Below are positions 34,401-52,046 of a stretch of 64,000 bases of DNA, piece after piece. The notes under the pieces are model-generated. The model worked only from the letters and a program-made list of their open reading frames with translations. It ran no database searches and was not told where the DNA came from. The stretch spans positions 107,474 through 171,473 of the forward strand of contig JBBHKE010000294.1 in assembly GCA_037447655.1 (NCBI GenBank), read 5' to 3'. A program made the position numbers and the translations under genes. This DNA comes from Zygnema cylindricum (lineage: Eukaryota; Streptophyta; Zygnematophyceae; Zygnematales; Zygnemataceae). The number at the start of each line of letters is the position of its first letter. Positions within the stretch are counted from its first letter, which is position 1.

Positions 34401-37400
34401 TATGCACAAACATTTGCCAATTTTACTCCATATACCGCCTTCACCTACTCACGTGCCCACTAAACTGACATACACGCTAAATATCGTCTCGTCCTTTCCG
34501 AATGCAGGTATTGTCAGTTGTTCATGATACCGAGGGTTTGAAAAAGATCTCTTTTGTCGGACACTCTATGGGAGGTCTGATTGCGCGATATGCGATTGGC
34601 CAGCTTTATCTTCCACCCGATAGGGGGTTGGAGGAGTTAGAGAAACCAAGTACCAGAGGCATGTATAAAAAAGTTGTGACAGAGAGGTTGCTAAGCATGT
34701 TGGGAATGAAGGGAGATGGACGAGATGATTTGGGTATGATGGACAGTGAGTTTACCGAAACCGATAAGATGAATGCTGAGGAGATGAGAGTTTTGAAGGA
34801 TCTCACTTCCCCTTTTCCTGAAGCCCTAACAAGTGTTGCTCGCGAACATCAAAGTCATAATAGCCGTGAATTAAAGGGGGTCGAGGCTGAGAAGCAAAAG
34901 GATTCTGTCGCAAATCAAAATGGGTTTACCTCACATGAAGGAAAGTCGAAAGAAGAAGCTTTGAGCTCCGATTCAGAGCACCGGTTTCAGCTCCCAGAGG
35001 AAGAAAAGGGTGAGGAAATGACCGATGGGAAGGGGGGAGGGAAGGAGGGAGAAGTGAGTTCGACACAGGAGAGTGTGATGGTGGCTCAGGGTACAGGAGA
35101 AGGAACTTTAGAGAGTGAAGTGGGAGGTACTATCGCCGGATTGGAGCCTATCAATTTTGTAACCATTGCTACACCTCATCTTGGATGTCTAGGGAGAGGC
35201 CATGTAAGCTGTGTTCCTCCCTCCTCCTCCCCTCCCTCTCTCTCTCTCCTGCTCCCCCACTCCCCCTCCCTCCTCTGTTCCCCCTTCCTCCCCCCCCCCC
35301 CGTCCCTCTTCCCCTTCCCTCCTTCCCCTCCCTCCCTCCCATTTTATTTTTTTTTTTTTTCCCCTCCCCCTCCTTCCTTCCACTCTTCAGCTGGAAAATC
35401 GTTCAGCTTAACTGGATGATTGAACGAAGTGGGACAGAAATTGCAATCGTATCTGTTTGGTTCCGTTGCCTCATTGAGATCTTTCAGAAAATCTGATGAG
35501 AATTTTTTTAGGCACCTTTTTATGCTAAACATGTTGCAATTGCACTGTTCTTCCATTCTTTCCTCTTTAACGGTCGCCAAAACTTTTTCACTTCAATCAT
35601 GATTTGTATCCAGATGGTTTACCGATTGCGGGTTATGCAATAATACCTTCGTGTCTTTCTTTCTTTCTTTCTTTCTTTTTTTCTTTCTTTCTTTCTGTCC
35701 TTCTGCCTTTCTTTCTTTCTTTCTTTCATCATTGTGTTTTGCTTAGAGCGTTTTAAGAGCATATTAAATGGAGTTGAAAGAAAACGGGCGGTGCGATGAT
35801 GGGATGAATGCAGTTACCCTTCCTTTTCAAAATTGGGGTGTTAGAGAAAGCCTCTCCCCAACTTGCGCCCGTTATTGCAGGAAGGACAGGAAAACACCTC
35901 TTTATAGCAGATCGACCCAATCCACTTTTGCTTCGAATGGCCTCCGATTGCGAGGAAGGCGCCTTCATGTAATGCTCTTTATTGTTTGCTCTTTATTCTT
36001 TCTCTTTGTTTTTTACTTCTCCGTCTTCACTTTTTACTCTTTATTCTTACACATTTTTTAGTCTTTATTCTTTCTCTTTCCTTAGAAACCCAATGTTTTC
36101 GTGGATTTGATCTCGAAGCGGAAGGGATTCTTGTTTGCCTGAACTGTAATTTTCTTTTCGATTAATAGGATGGTGAGGGAGAGGGAGAGGCAGTGACTTT
36201 TTCTTAAAAAAGACTGGGACCATGGCTCTTTTGGAGGTTTTGAATTAATTTCAAATTGACTTCTGGTCATCAGATTACTGTTGTTGATCCACTGACTTAT
36301 TCTCACTAACATTGTTTTTTTTTGTGGTGGGTTGTATCGGTAAAGATCTTCTCTTAAAGCCTTCAAGAAGCGAATCGCCTACGCAAACACTGGATGGGAT
36401 CGTATCTTTAATTTTCTTTCAATTTAAGCTTTGGACTACTTTCTTCTTTTAAAGTTTGTTTCACAATTTGAAGGGAATTTTGGCTCTGAGAACGAGTGTT
36501 CATTTTGTTTCAGTACATGGATTCTTTTGTTTTTAATTAGACCGTGAGAACTGTCAAGAATCAGTTAATAGAACCATCATTCAATTGTGCGATTTTTTTT
36601 GGAAAGGCTGTATGCGGTATCCCCATACAGTATACCAAAATAATACGCATGTAGTGTGAGGTTACCCCGTCTAGCATTGGCAATTGTTTTTGTACATTTG
36701 AACTATGATTAGATCAAAGCTTTTGCTTTCATTCTGTCATCTCTTCTAGTGGATTTTTCTTTTGCAAGTTAAGGAAGTGTTGGTGATTATAATAATGCTC
36801 ATACTGATAGTGGTAATAATACTGGTAACACTAATATCACTGATAATCATCATCATAAAAAAAAAAATTTTCATGATAGCACTAATAATGAGCTAGGTTT
36901 TTGGCCTTGGTGAGGAGTCAGAAATACTATTTATTGCAAACTGTCCTTCACTCCAAATCTTTTTCCAAAACAGAAATGGTGGGATGGAGAACAGCTTCAA
37001 TTCGACGAGCTACAGAGATGCCAGTGGTATGTTTTTTTTTAAACTGAATATTGCTTTCATTTTCAAAGATCATTATATATTTAAAGATTAGATAGAAGTG
37101 TTCATCAATTGCACAACAATATGTACTGTGTGTTGACGTACTTGGTTTGTTTTGTCATGAATGATGCTTATAATTTTTAGTTATTTGGATCATTGTATTC
37201 ATCGTCCTTCATTGATAGTAAGTCCATGGGGTTTTGATCTAAAATCCGAAAGACAACAAATTCTTCTTCCTTATATTGGCCTAATTAATAATCATCCTTC
37301 TTTTGGTAGCGTGATATTCTCAGTTGCGTATTTGTACGATTTTTATATGTATCTTTAGCGTGTCGTATTTTTTGGTTCTCTGTGTTCTGGTTTTTTCTTG

Positions 37401-39443
37401 TTCGATCTTGTGTGACATTTTCACCTTTATTTCATTTTGCCTTTTATTCAGATGGTTTACCGTCGCGCTCCTTTTATTAAGCTTTATTACATCAACGATT
37501 TGCTTATCTCTGCTGTTTATAATTTTTTTTCTGCAGCTTCCAAAAGATGAAGTCGATCCTCGTTATCGACATGTGATGAGAGTTGAAGAACCTTGGTCAT
37601 CCGAACAACCAAGAAGTGTTTCAGATATTGAGGACAAAGGGAGTGGGAGTCACCAAAAAGAAACAGAGGATATCCCTCCGTTGACAAAAATCGAAGGTGA
37701 GTCTTTTAAAAACTAGTCTACCAAAAACTAGTCTTTTTAACTAAACTAATCCAAAACGCATACTTCGCTTAAAGAGAAAAAGTATGTGCAGAGAATTGAA
37801 GGAGAGAAGGAAAAATAAATGATTATAGTCAAGGAACGTGTACCTGGGATGACGAAATTTCAAAGGTGTAGCAAGATGATGTAACTAAGTTGACATTCCT
37901 TGCTTTCTATCTAAGGGAGACACATGTAAAAGGGATATGTCTCTGGTAAAACTCCAAAACCTTAAACCTTAGGAATCTCCGTAAATTCCTGAAACTGTAG
38001 AAACCAAAATGCCCTCCAAAGCCGCAAGGGATGCATCTGAGTCGACAAACTTGATGTGGTTTGGCAGATGCAATCGTGACTGCCTTACAGCAGATGCCAT
38101 GGAAAAGAATAGATGTGAGTTTTCATACGGCAAAGTGGCCATGGATGGCTCATAATCTTATTCAGGTCAGTACACTTCCCATTCACTTAAACGTGGACGA
38201 AATATTAGTCAGTCGGTGAAAGTTTTGATTTTTATACACTACCCATCGCTTTTAATGTAAAGGAACTACTAGTACTAAGGCGAAATTGTTCTCAATAAAT
38301 CGCTGTTAGTGGAAAGGAACTATCGGTGTAAAGCGAAATTATTACCAATATTATTTCACTGCCCATCGTAATTAATATAAAGGTATTATTAGTGTTGTGG
38401 TCAGAGTCAAAAAAATCTGGCATCGTATCAATATTATTAACTCTAATGGCAATCCACTGTTTACTGACTGAACAATACTACGTACTGTTATTAGTTTTCA
38501 CCAATTAAATCAATTTTAATCTGTGCACTCATGTACGATTTTCATTTAGAGGCCGTTAATCAGAAGGTTGCAATCTTATGTTTCTCATTTTATTAATCCG
38601 ACAAGTGTGCACGCAGAGAAGTTGTTTTAAGTAACGAAAAAAACATCAATGTTAATAAGGAAGCAGTGTAAACAATGGATTGCTGTTTGCATGTATCTGT
38701 AGTCTAAAATTTGTAAGCGTTGTAAGCGTACTACTCCGTGAATCGTTATTAGTGTTATTAACACTTATTCGGTGCCAGATTTTTTGGCTTTTGGAGTCAA
38801 ATGCGTATTAATTTTTTATTAACGCTGGTTCAGAATCATCCGCAGCATTTGTAACTAAATTAGAATTATCAACACTAAAACAGTCACGCTGTTTATCTCT
38901 CGACTCTAATAGCTATTCACAGTGTACTACGTGCTCCTAATTCTAGGTACAACTCTAGTATCAATAATACTACACCTTTCATCATGTTAGTGGCAAGGGA
39001 TTATTAGTATTAAAGCAAATTTAGTATCAATAATACGACCTCTTTCATCAACATTAGCGTAAATTAGGTGTTGGCCTTAAAGCGTTCTAGTATCAATAAT
39101 GATAACCAAGTGTAGGGTGACATGACTGCCTGTAGTCCACTTCCTAAAAGAGTGATATCACAGAAACTTTTATGACAGAAACTTGCGACCTAATTTGTAA
39201 GGAAGATTGGAGGCGTTGAGCCAAACCAACTGCAGGTTATTTGACCTCTCGGTTGTTAGTCTTTTTTTCGAATGTTTTAGGGTTCTTTATAGTTTTTTTT
39301 TAGGTTTTCTTTGGTTATCGAGGATCTTTTTGGAGTGCTGTTAAAATAAAAAGATGATGGAGTGGTGGCAGGTAAAGAGCAGCTGGATCCATTCAGACGG
39401 AGAGAGTGTTATTCGACATGTAATTGACAACCTAGACGAGTGA
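31459..39443 (+). CDS. DUF676-family lipase/serine esterase (alpha/beta hydrolase)
   Basis: There are ten exons: 31459-32402, 33212-33279, 33799-33869, 34508-35203, 35814-35968, 36346-36401, 36974-37026, 37537-37696, 38068-38165 and 39372-39443. All are GT-AG and in phase, giving 790 residues. Family blocks in order are HHLVVLVNGIGGSPANW (~305-320), KTLDGLDVMGTRLAEE, SFVGHSMGGLIARYAIG with nucleophile S381, GLEPINFVTIATPHLG (~572), LPFLFKIGVLEKASPQLAPV, GRTGKHLFIAD, KKRIAYANTGWDQMVGWRTA, WKRIDVSFHTAKWPWMAHNL and VIRHVIDNLDE. It probably hydrolyses a lipid ester. Two oddities: a charged insert of ~175 residues lies between the nucleophile block and GLEPINF, and a long hydrophobic N-terminus (~1-60, plus a segment at ~228-250) suggests membrane attachment. 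The start is uncertain; the ATG at 32122 is an alternative. Confidence 0.88.
33488..33612. mobile_element. MITE-like fragment in lipase intron 2
   Basis: The left part GTGAATTAGTGTCGATAACA and right end CACTGACTCTAATAGTGATG followed by GGCGGAGTAC match the family whose tips read TACACYGYGAATC and TACACTGCCCATCGCTATTA. The ends are degenerate. Confidence 0.5.
34032..34205. mobile_element. MITE-like element in lipase intron 3
   Basis: The left end TACACCGTGGGTTGCTATTA and inverted right end TACACTATGAGCCATCGTTA flank an AT-rich core. The inner GTTAATAACAATAATTCGGT word is shared with the copy at 38732 and, in variant form, with 57012. Confidence 0.6.
35210..35390. repeat. CCCTCC-rich pyrimidine tract at the start of lipase intron 4
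   Basis: A near-pure C/T tract begins directly after the GTAAGC donor at 35204 and contains a C10 run and a T13 run. A TTTC microsatellite follows in the same intron at 35655-35730. Frames across these tracts are artefacts. Confidence 0.8.
38250..39110. repeat. Cluster of MITE-like elements in lipase intron 9
   Basis: A clear copy at 38732-38925 has left end TACTCCGTGAATCGTTATTA and inverted right end TACACTGTGAATAGCTATTA. A long-TIR copy ends at 38670 (inverted TACACTGCTTCCTTATTAAC, then GATGTTTTTTTCGTTACTTA). Loose ends TACACTACCCATCGCTTTTA (38257) and CACTGCCCATCGTAATTAAT (38364) and repeated AGTATCAATAATAC words fill the rest. Together they make up most of the 1.2-kb intron 38166-39371. 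Confidence 0.65.
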
Positions 39444-41315
39444 AAAAAATGATACGGCCGAGGGTTGGAGGTTTATAGTACGACGGAGGATTGAAAATTT
39501 ATTATACGTTCGAGGATTGAAAATTTATATTCTAATGTACACTTGGAAAGGAGCTAAAATGAGTTATTTCTATGCTGTTTGTAAATAGTTTTTTCGCATC
39601 TTTGGAGATCGGTGATGGAGATCACAAGGCCAGTAGAAAGTTAAGAAAAACGACAGTTGCTTATTTTATGCCATTATTTGTTAATCAAATTATGGTAGTT
39701 TAGCAACTAAGCTAATGTTACATGTATCGTTTGGTCGGAGGAGGGAGCTCAGATATCGTTGCTGTTTTCCTTTCTCTTTTTTTTTCTCTCTTTTGGAGGG
39801 GAGTTACTCATTATGGATGACAGAAGAAGTGAAAAGGAAAAAGGAAAAGTGTTTATTACAGTCTTTTTTATCAACTGCAGCTTGGTGTATTTGCACCTCA
39901 ACAGTTCCCTGGCTCGATAACAAAAAAAAAAAAAACAAAATGACAGGCTATATCGGTTTGAAAAACATAAAGAAGACTCTGTTAGACATGTTTCTCTCAT
40001 GGATCAAAACAAAAGATACTTGTATAGTAATGTAAAGTTCACTGCACTTAGCCTACATATTGATTCGGAAACGTGTAGTTGTTTGGTTTTGTCATAATCT
40101 TGTGGATTCATTTGGGATTTTCTTTCTACCACTTGTATGATGGGGAGGAAATGGTCGATGCATATTCATAACTCAAGAAAAGTGTCTCTGTTGAGAAAAT
40201 GTTTCTGGTGTGGCGATTCAATTCAAGCTTCTGGGAGTTCATACATAACTTGAAAAGGAAAGCCGAAGTAGGATTGAGGGTAAGTTTGCTAAACTGCACG
40301 CTTTTTGTTGTTGTAACCTAAACACTTCTTCTAAATTTGTCGACAAAGAGAATAAAATATATCAATCAGTTGCTCCTCCTTACTACTGTATCCTGCCTGG
40401 AATGTATCAGGAAGGAATAAAAGGAAACTGGAATTGTCTTCACTTTTAGGATCTTTTTGTACGCAAATTAGTTAAACGTCTCTGAACAATTTTTACAACT
40501 TATATACACATATACATCTGATACCATGTTGAACAACTAAACACTGAATTTGGGGAATTGTGTAACTGAAACGTATTTACTTTTTTAACATTTAATGCCT
40601 GAAAGAGCAATGCTGTCCTTTCATTTATCTGTATAATATACAAAAGTACAACCACTGAAACCTAACCGTTATGTCTACTTTCAGTGCATTAGATGTGGGG
40701 GATGGTGTAGAAAGGAGTGTCCAATACAGGTAAAGACAAATAAACTAACATAGAGTCCAACAATCACTCCCAAGATAGTCGTTCACATTTTCACACATCT
40801 CAATAACAAATAGATGCCAGAAATTGGATATTGCAAAAACGTTTTTGTAAACAAAAACTTATTTCAATTCACCTTGTTACATGGTAAAACATTTCCAATT
40901 TTTCAGCACCAAATGGGAAAACTAACTTCAAAAAACGGCTTTACACTGAATAGAGCACAAATAACATATTCCAGATTCAGCAACTGGCCCATATATTAAC
41001 TCTATAGCTGAATAACAACAAACCAATAAACTCCAGTAACCTTTTGCACTATATCCTCTTTAATTGTGGTACAGTTCCATGTACGAAAAGTCATCGCATT
41101 AATTCTGAAGGGAGAGCCTTAATCTACTTCAAGCCGACATCACTTCACATAACAACTGAAGAGTAATACTGTCAAGTTTTCGCTCGTCGATGGATTTTAA
41201 TAACTTTTTCCTGATATAACAACCAGTGTAGATCCAGGAAATGAGTGACAATAGTTGTTTTGTTTCCTGTCACATTTTTGTGTCATATCATGTTTTGCAT
41301 CCCCTGTTTTATTTT
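39444..41315. other. Tail-to-tail spacer between lipase and IPMDH, no gene seen
   Basis: This AT-rich stretch should hold the 3' UTRs of the convergent lipase and IPMDH genes. No open frame has protein-like character, and no RNA gene was recognised. Confidence 0.5.
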
Positions 41316-47386
<6,071 letters not shown>

Positions 47387-48539
47387 GGCTGCCAAGAAGG
47401 AAGCTAGCTGAGAAGTAAATTAAATGAGAGTAAAGCACAGGCGAAAGGAGCATTCAATGGGACAAATTTCCAGGAGAATGGCATGGACTCGAGTACTCGA
47501 CGCTTTTGCCCTGAACCCTCCGAAAACAGCGTACGATACCAAGGAATAGGGATAAAGATCGGGTTCCTACTGGCCGTCTGCCACGTCAATCATGCCACGT
47601 CAGACACCAGCGATTGCGCCAATTGCTGAAAAGTATGGACCACGCCAATTCAAGCTTCTTATTTTTGTCGTTATTTAGGCCGGTGCCGTACCGCACACCA
47701 GCAAGCGTTTTTATCGGACTTTGTATCTATCCAGAACAAACAGCACCGTATTGGATCAGGATCTGATCGTTGCGAACGGACGGTCGAACTTCGGTCCCAG
47801 TCGGTTTCTTGTTTGTTTCGAATTTAATTCTGAGCCGTTTGGAACACGCAGTTCGGCTTGAAGATTTGCAAACCAGCGAACCGAAGCGAACCGAAGCGAA
47901 CCGGTCCATTTCAATTGCTGTTCAAACTTGTGCGTATACTAATTTCTTTCCGGTTGACATTCCAAAGGGCCGCCTCCGTGAAGGCGGCTTCTAAAAGACG
48001 GCGCACGCCATAGGATGTCGGAAGCGCGGCGCCGACAATATATAAACGGAAATGGATACGTTTTTATATGGATAAACGCTTTTGGTATGTACGGAATAAT
48101 TTTAATTGCCTTCCCGTTCTTTCAAAATTTCAAAATGCGGCGACCCGCCCGCTTCGCCAGGAGGCCTTGCCCGAAAGTTAGCCAAAAAAAAAAAAAACGT
48201 GCATCATGCGCCAGACGAGCATCGTCCACGTGTATCGAACCGTCCTTGAAATATTGAACTTGCGTCCGTCAAGTAGAAGAATCAGGTATTTTTGTTTAGG
48301 TATTTTGCTGTCGACCGTCCCTCCAGGGATCATTTATATTCTGCGTTTCGTCGTCCCTTGAACATTCCAACTTTCAAGCGAGAGATTGTGTTCCTTTATT
48401 TGTAACTCTACTCCATTTAGTCAAAAGTCTCCTATTTCATTATTCTGGAATACTTCTCTATTTCAAGCACATAAAAATTATATATATATCTGTGGAACTC
48501 TGGAGAGACTGTCGAAATAAAATCACAAACTTTTGCATA
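47387..48539. promoter_or_regulatory. Shared 5' region of IPMDH (minus) and acetylornithine aminotransferase (plus)
   Basis: The 1.15 kb between the divergent start codons holds both promoters. A TATATATATA run at 48480-48489 lies 50-60 bases before the aminotransferase ATG. A small perfect hairpin (GCCGCCT, 6-base loop, AGGCGGC) lies near 47970-47990. Three tandem CGAACCGAAG-type units lie at 47876-47903. GC content is higher here than in the flanking introns. Confidence 0.4.
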
Positions 48540-50488
48540 ATGGAGGCCATTAATGCTACAGTCCTTCAATCTTCATTCTTTCAACTAAGCACTTCGGCTC
48601 CTCGTGCATCTTCATCAATAAGTGTCCGTTCCATTGTACCAGATTTTGTAAAAGTTGCAATTTCTCGTCGTACTCCTTTGCAGATATCAGCAGCGGCTGA
48701 TGGAGTTGACGTAAGCATAGAAGAGAGGATATCGCCAGCTTCACCTGCTGCAGTTTCCAATGGTTCTAACGGTACTTCAAGCAGTCTGAAGACAACCAAC
48801 GGCAAGAGTGCAGGAAATACCTCATTGACTACAGAAGAGATTATTGCTCTGGAGAGTGAATTATTTGTACATACATATGCTCGAGCTCCTGTTGTCTTTG
48901 TCCGTGGAGAGGGCAGTAAGCTTTATGATATCGAAGGCAAAGAGTATATTGATATGGCTGGCGGTATTGCTGTGAATGCTCTTGGTCACGCTGATCCTGA
49001 TTGGGTGCAAGCAGTTACTCAGCAGGCAGGCGCGCTGGCTCACGTCAGTAACCTCTATCATACTGTTCCTCAAGTTCTTCTCGCACAACGCCTCGTACAG
49101 AATTCCTTTGCAGACCGTATCTTCTTTGCAAATTCTGGAACAGAGGCAAACGAAGCGGCTATCAAATTTGCACGGAAATATCAGAGAGTCGTGGCAGCCA
49201 ATGAAGGAGTGGAGTCTCCTGCCGTAGAATTTGTGTCTTTTAGCAACTGCTTCCATGGCCGCACCATGGGCTCCTTAGCCCTAACATACAAGGAACAATA
49301 TCGAACACCTTTTGAGCCTGTAATGCAAGGAGCAAATTTTGCAACATATGGTGATTTGGTATCTGCTGCAGCTGTTATTAAGAAGGGTCGTACAGCTGCG
49401 GTGTTTGTAGAGCCAGTACAAGGAGAAGGTGGAGTCTTTCCAGCAACTCAAATGTTTTTGGATGGTCTCAGGAAACTTTGTGATGAAGCTGGTGCGCTGT
49501 TGGTGTTTGATGAGGTACATTGCACTAAATCTTTACCTCTACCTGCATAATTCTGCTGTTATGTCATAAAGTCCGGTACTTTTAGTGTTCCGACATGCCG
49601 TCAAACCTATTCTGGGCCTTGTTTTCACTCTCCCTGGACATTTTGTGTGGATATTTCCCACAACCTTTTGTGCTTTAATATTTTTCTGGTCTGCATGTTC
49701 TTGTGCATTTTTATTTTTTTTTGCTTTACGTTGTCTTACCTGTATACACTGAACTGAAAACTGTGCTGTTTTAATGTTGTATAGCTTATTAATCGTCTTT
49801 TTTAGTTTTCAAGTCTCTTAGTATCCTTTTTCAAATTATTGCCGTTGTTGTTTGTATGGCTTATGCATCTGAAGAATTTCTTTTCTAATGTGTGTTAACT
49901 TACGGATATGCTTACATGTTTGATATCTCAAGTTTTGCGTGGGATTGTATTGTCTCTTTATAATTGCAGGTGCAATGTGGTTTGGGTCGCACTGGCAAAC
50001 TCTTTGCCCATGAAGTCTATGGTGTAAATCCAGACATAATGACTCTGGCCAAACCCTTAGCTGGAGGTCTACCAATCGGTGCAGTTCTCGTGACTCAAGC
50101 TGTAGCAGATGCCATTAAACCTGGTGATCATGGAAGCACTTTTGCTGGAGGACCTTTGGTGTGCCATGCAGCTCTTGCAACTTTAGATCGGATTCAATCT
50201 CCAGGCTTTTTGGAAGATGTGATTTCAAAAGGAGAATATCTCTGTGAAGGTCTAAGGAATGCTTTCAGTGGAAATTCTCATGTGAAAGAAGTTAGAGGTT
50301 CTGGTCTGTTGGTTGGAGTACAGTTAGATGTGTCTGCAGGCCCATGGGTCGATGCAGCAAGAGAAAAGGGTGTGCTTGCTATCACAGCGGGCAAAGGGGA
50401 TGTTCTTCGTTTGGCACCACCTCTCGTTATTACAAAAGAAGAAATTGATCTGGTTATTCAGAGATTGGCAGAGAGTCTTCCTTTGTAA
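48540..50488 (+). CDS. argD: Acetylornithine aminotransferase, plastid
   Basis: There are two exons, 48540-49514 and 49970-50488, with a 455-bp GT-AG intron in phase 0 and 497 residues. This class III PLP-dependent transaminase converts N-acetylglutamate semialdehyde to N-acetylornithine in ornithine/arginine synthesis. The first ~95 residues are Ser/Ala/Thr-rich (plastid transit peptide plus linker). Catalytic motifs: [36 protein letters not shown] (S199-G-T), [44 protein letters not shown], and [13 protein letters not shown] with the Schiff-base lysine K353, then [12 protein letters not shown]. The start is the first ATG ([10 protein letters not shown]). It is divergent from IPMDH. Family membership is very secure; substrate choice over other omega-aminotransferases is supported by close resemblance to plastid ArgD. 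Confidence 0.95.
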
Positions 50489-51068
50489 AGTTAAGAGTTT
50501 TTCCTTATTTGTTAGTTTAAACAGAATAATATATAATAATAGTCATTGATAGATAAAAATGCCTCTGCTTGTTTCCTATTTCTGAAAGAGAAAAGGATTT
50601 CAGCGGTTGTTTTGACATTGTGCAGGCAAGTAGAAAGCTTGCCTGTTTCTTGAGTGGGAGAATCTGATTTACCTGATACTGCAGGAGGTCAGAAACAGTT
50701 TTGTTTTAAGTTGAGTGCCAGTTGTGGCTTTGTCGATAATGTACTACAGTACCTACAGTACCTAGGCGCGGAGATTAAAAGTGTCTCTAAAAGGTTGCAA
50801 AGCTGGACCTATATCCTGAAAGATTGTAAATGGAGCTGGCAACTGCCTTGCTATAAATAGATGTGGATTTTTTCAAAGTTCGGAGAAGAATTATTGCTTT
50901 GATAATCCAAGGTTGGAAAGGAATGGAGGAAAAATCCCTTCCTCGAGATTGGTTGCAGTGTTCTGTGTTAGGTCATTCTTGCCACTAATGACTTTAAATG
51001 ATGCAATGTTTGGTGCTTATGGTCATGTGGGATTCACTCCCTTACAAAGTATATGAATAGTTAGTTAA
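50489..51068. other. Spacer 3' of the aminotransferase gene
   Basis: This probably includes the 3' UTR of the aminotransferase gene. There is no further gene. A small direct repeat, TACTACAGTACCTACAGTACCTA, begins near 50740. Confidence 0.4.
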
Positions 51069-51307
51069 AAAAAATAAAAATAATAAGGGGCCAACTTTAT
51101 TGAAAAGCGCGATGGTAAACCATCTGAGTCCATAGGAACAAAAGGAACTAGCATTGCTAAAATTTAAAAACTACATGACGAGGGAATAAACAAAAAGCAA
51201 AATCAAGGCAAGATCGACGAAAATACGAAAGAATGGTAGAGAAATCGAAAACACCCAAAAAAGCAAAACCCCGCAAACAAATCATCAAAGGAAAAAACTA
51301 AAACGTA

Positions 51308-51340
51308 ACAACAAAAAAAAAAAAAAAAAAAAAAACCCCG

Positions 51341-51385
<45 letters not shown>
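51308..51385. repeat. Poly(A) tracts interrupted by CCCC (plus strand)
   Basis: Two long A runs are each followed by CCCC (A-run, CCCCG, longer A-run, CCCC). In the direction of the non-LTR element these are poly(T) runs in the 3' UTR, so they are not its poly(A) tail. Long homopolymers may also be assembly-sensitive. Confidence 0.8.
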
Positions 51386-51387
<2 letters not shown>

Positions 51388-51404
51388 CCAACATAACTAA
51401 AAAT

Positions 51405-52046
51405 CTACGGAAAGCAACCACGTAAGCCCCCAAATCCCGGAGGAGGACGAGGAGGAAGTTTTGGATCACGCCGTCGATCCATAACGGCAATAGACGATCG
51501 AAGTAATATAGAAACAAGTACCTGTTGTAGGCCCACGGAAAAACGTTGACGAAAAAAAGAAGTAAGGACTGAAACAGAAGGGCTCCGAGGTCCCCGCCTC
51601 TCGAACGAACGCCGACCACAAGTACGGAAAAACTCGTCCAAAGCCACACCCAAACAACCAATTATATCGACCGCCATCGGAATGAAGCCATCCATAGCGT
51701 CGCGACGGGCATAATCACTCTCCTTCCTTTTAGCCGCGTCATGGGCGGCGACTCCCACATGCCGAGCCGCTTGGTTGACAACTGTAGTTGAGGTAGGGTT
51801 CGCCAAAACAATGTCACCAAATGTACGACGCGCACCATCAAGAAATACAAGGTCAATCCGACGCGAAGGAATAATGTGAGAGACCTCTCGACGAACAGAA
51901 AACCCCCCCTCAAAAGCGATAGTAGCAATGGTGTCTCGAATCGTGTCGTGCGCCTGCATCAACTCGCCCCCGTGGGAGCAACGAAACAAATGGACCCCGT
52001 CGGGCTCGAGAACGTGGCCACACGAGCAAAAAAGTGAGCCAAGCAA
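51405..52046 (-). pseudogene. CCHC plus restriction-like endonuclease domain of the non-LTR element
   Basis: The 213-codon frame contains the zinc motif CSCGHVLEPDGVHLFRC followed by a PDDEXK-type core: RRIDLVFLDGARRTFGDIVL supplies the Asp and an acidic strand, and KRKESDYARRD a Lys-rich helix. This domain nicks target DNA to start reverse transcription. It is the best preserved part of the element, but the upstream RT is in other frames. Confidence 0.65.

Noticed and set aside
39715-40035. 106-codon plus-strand frame between lipase and IPMDH
   Set aside because: It has low complexity, no homology that I recognise, and lies in a 3' spacer.
51308-51385. Poly(A) tail of the non-LTR element
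   Set aside because: The element is on the minus strand, so its tail would read as T on the plus strand. These A runs are poly(T) in the element's 3' UTR.
51203-51661. Minus-strand frame with long phenylalanine runs
   Set aside because: It is produced by poly(T) tracts and overlaps the endonuclease frame of the non-LTR element.
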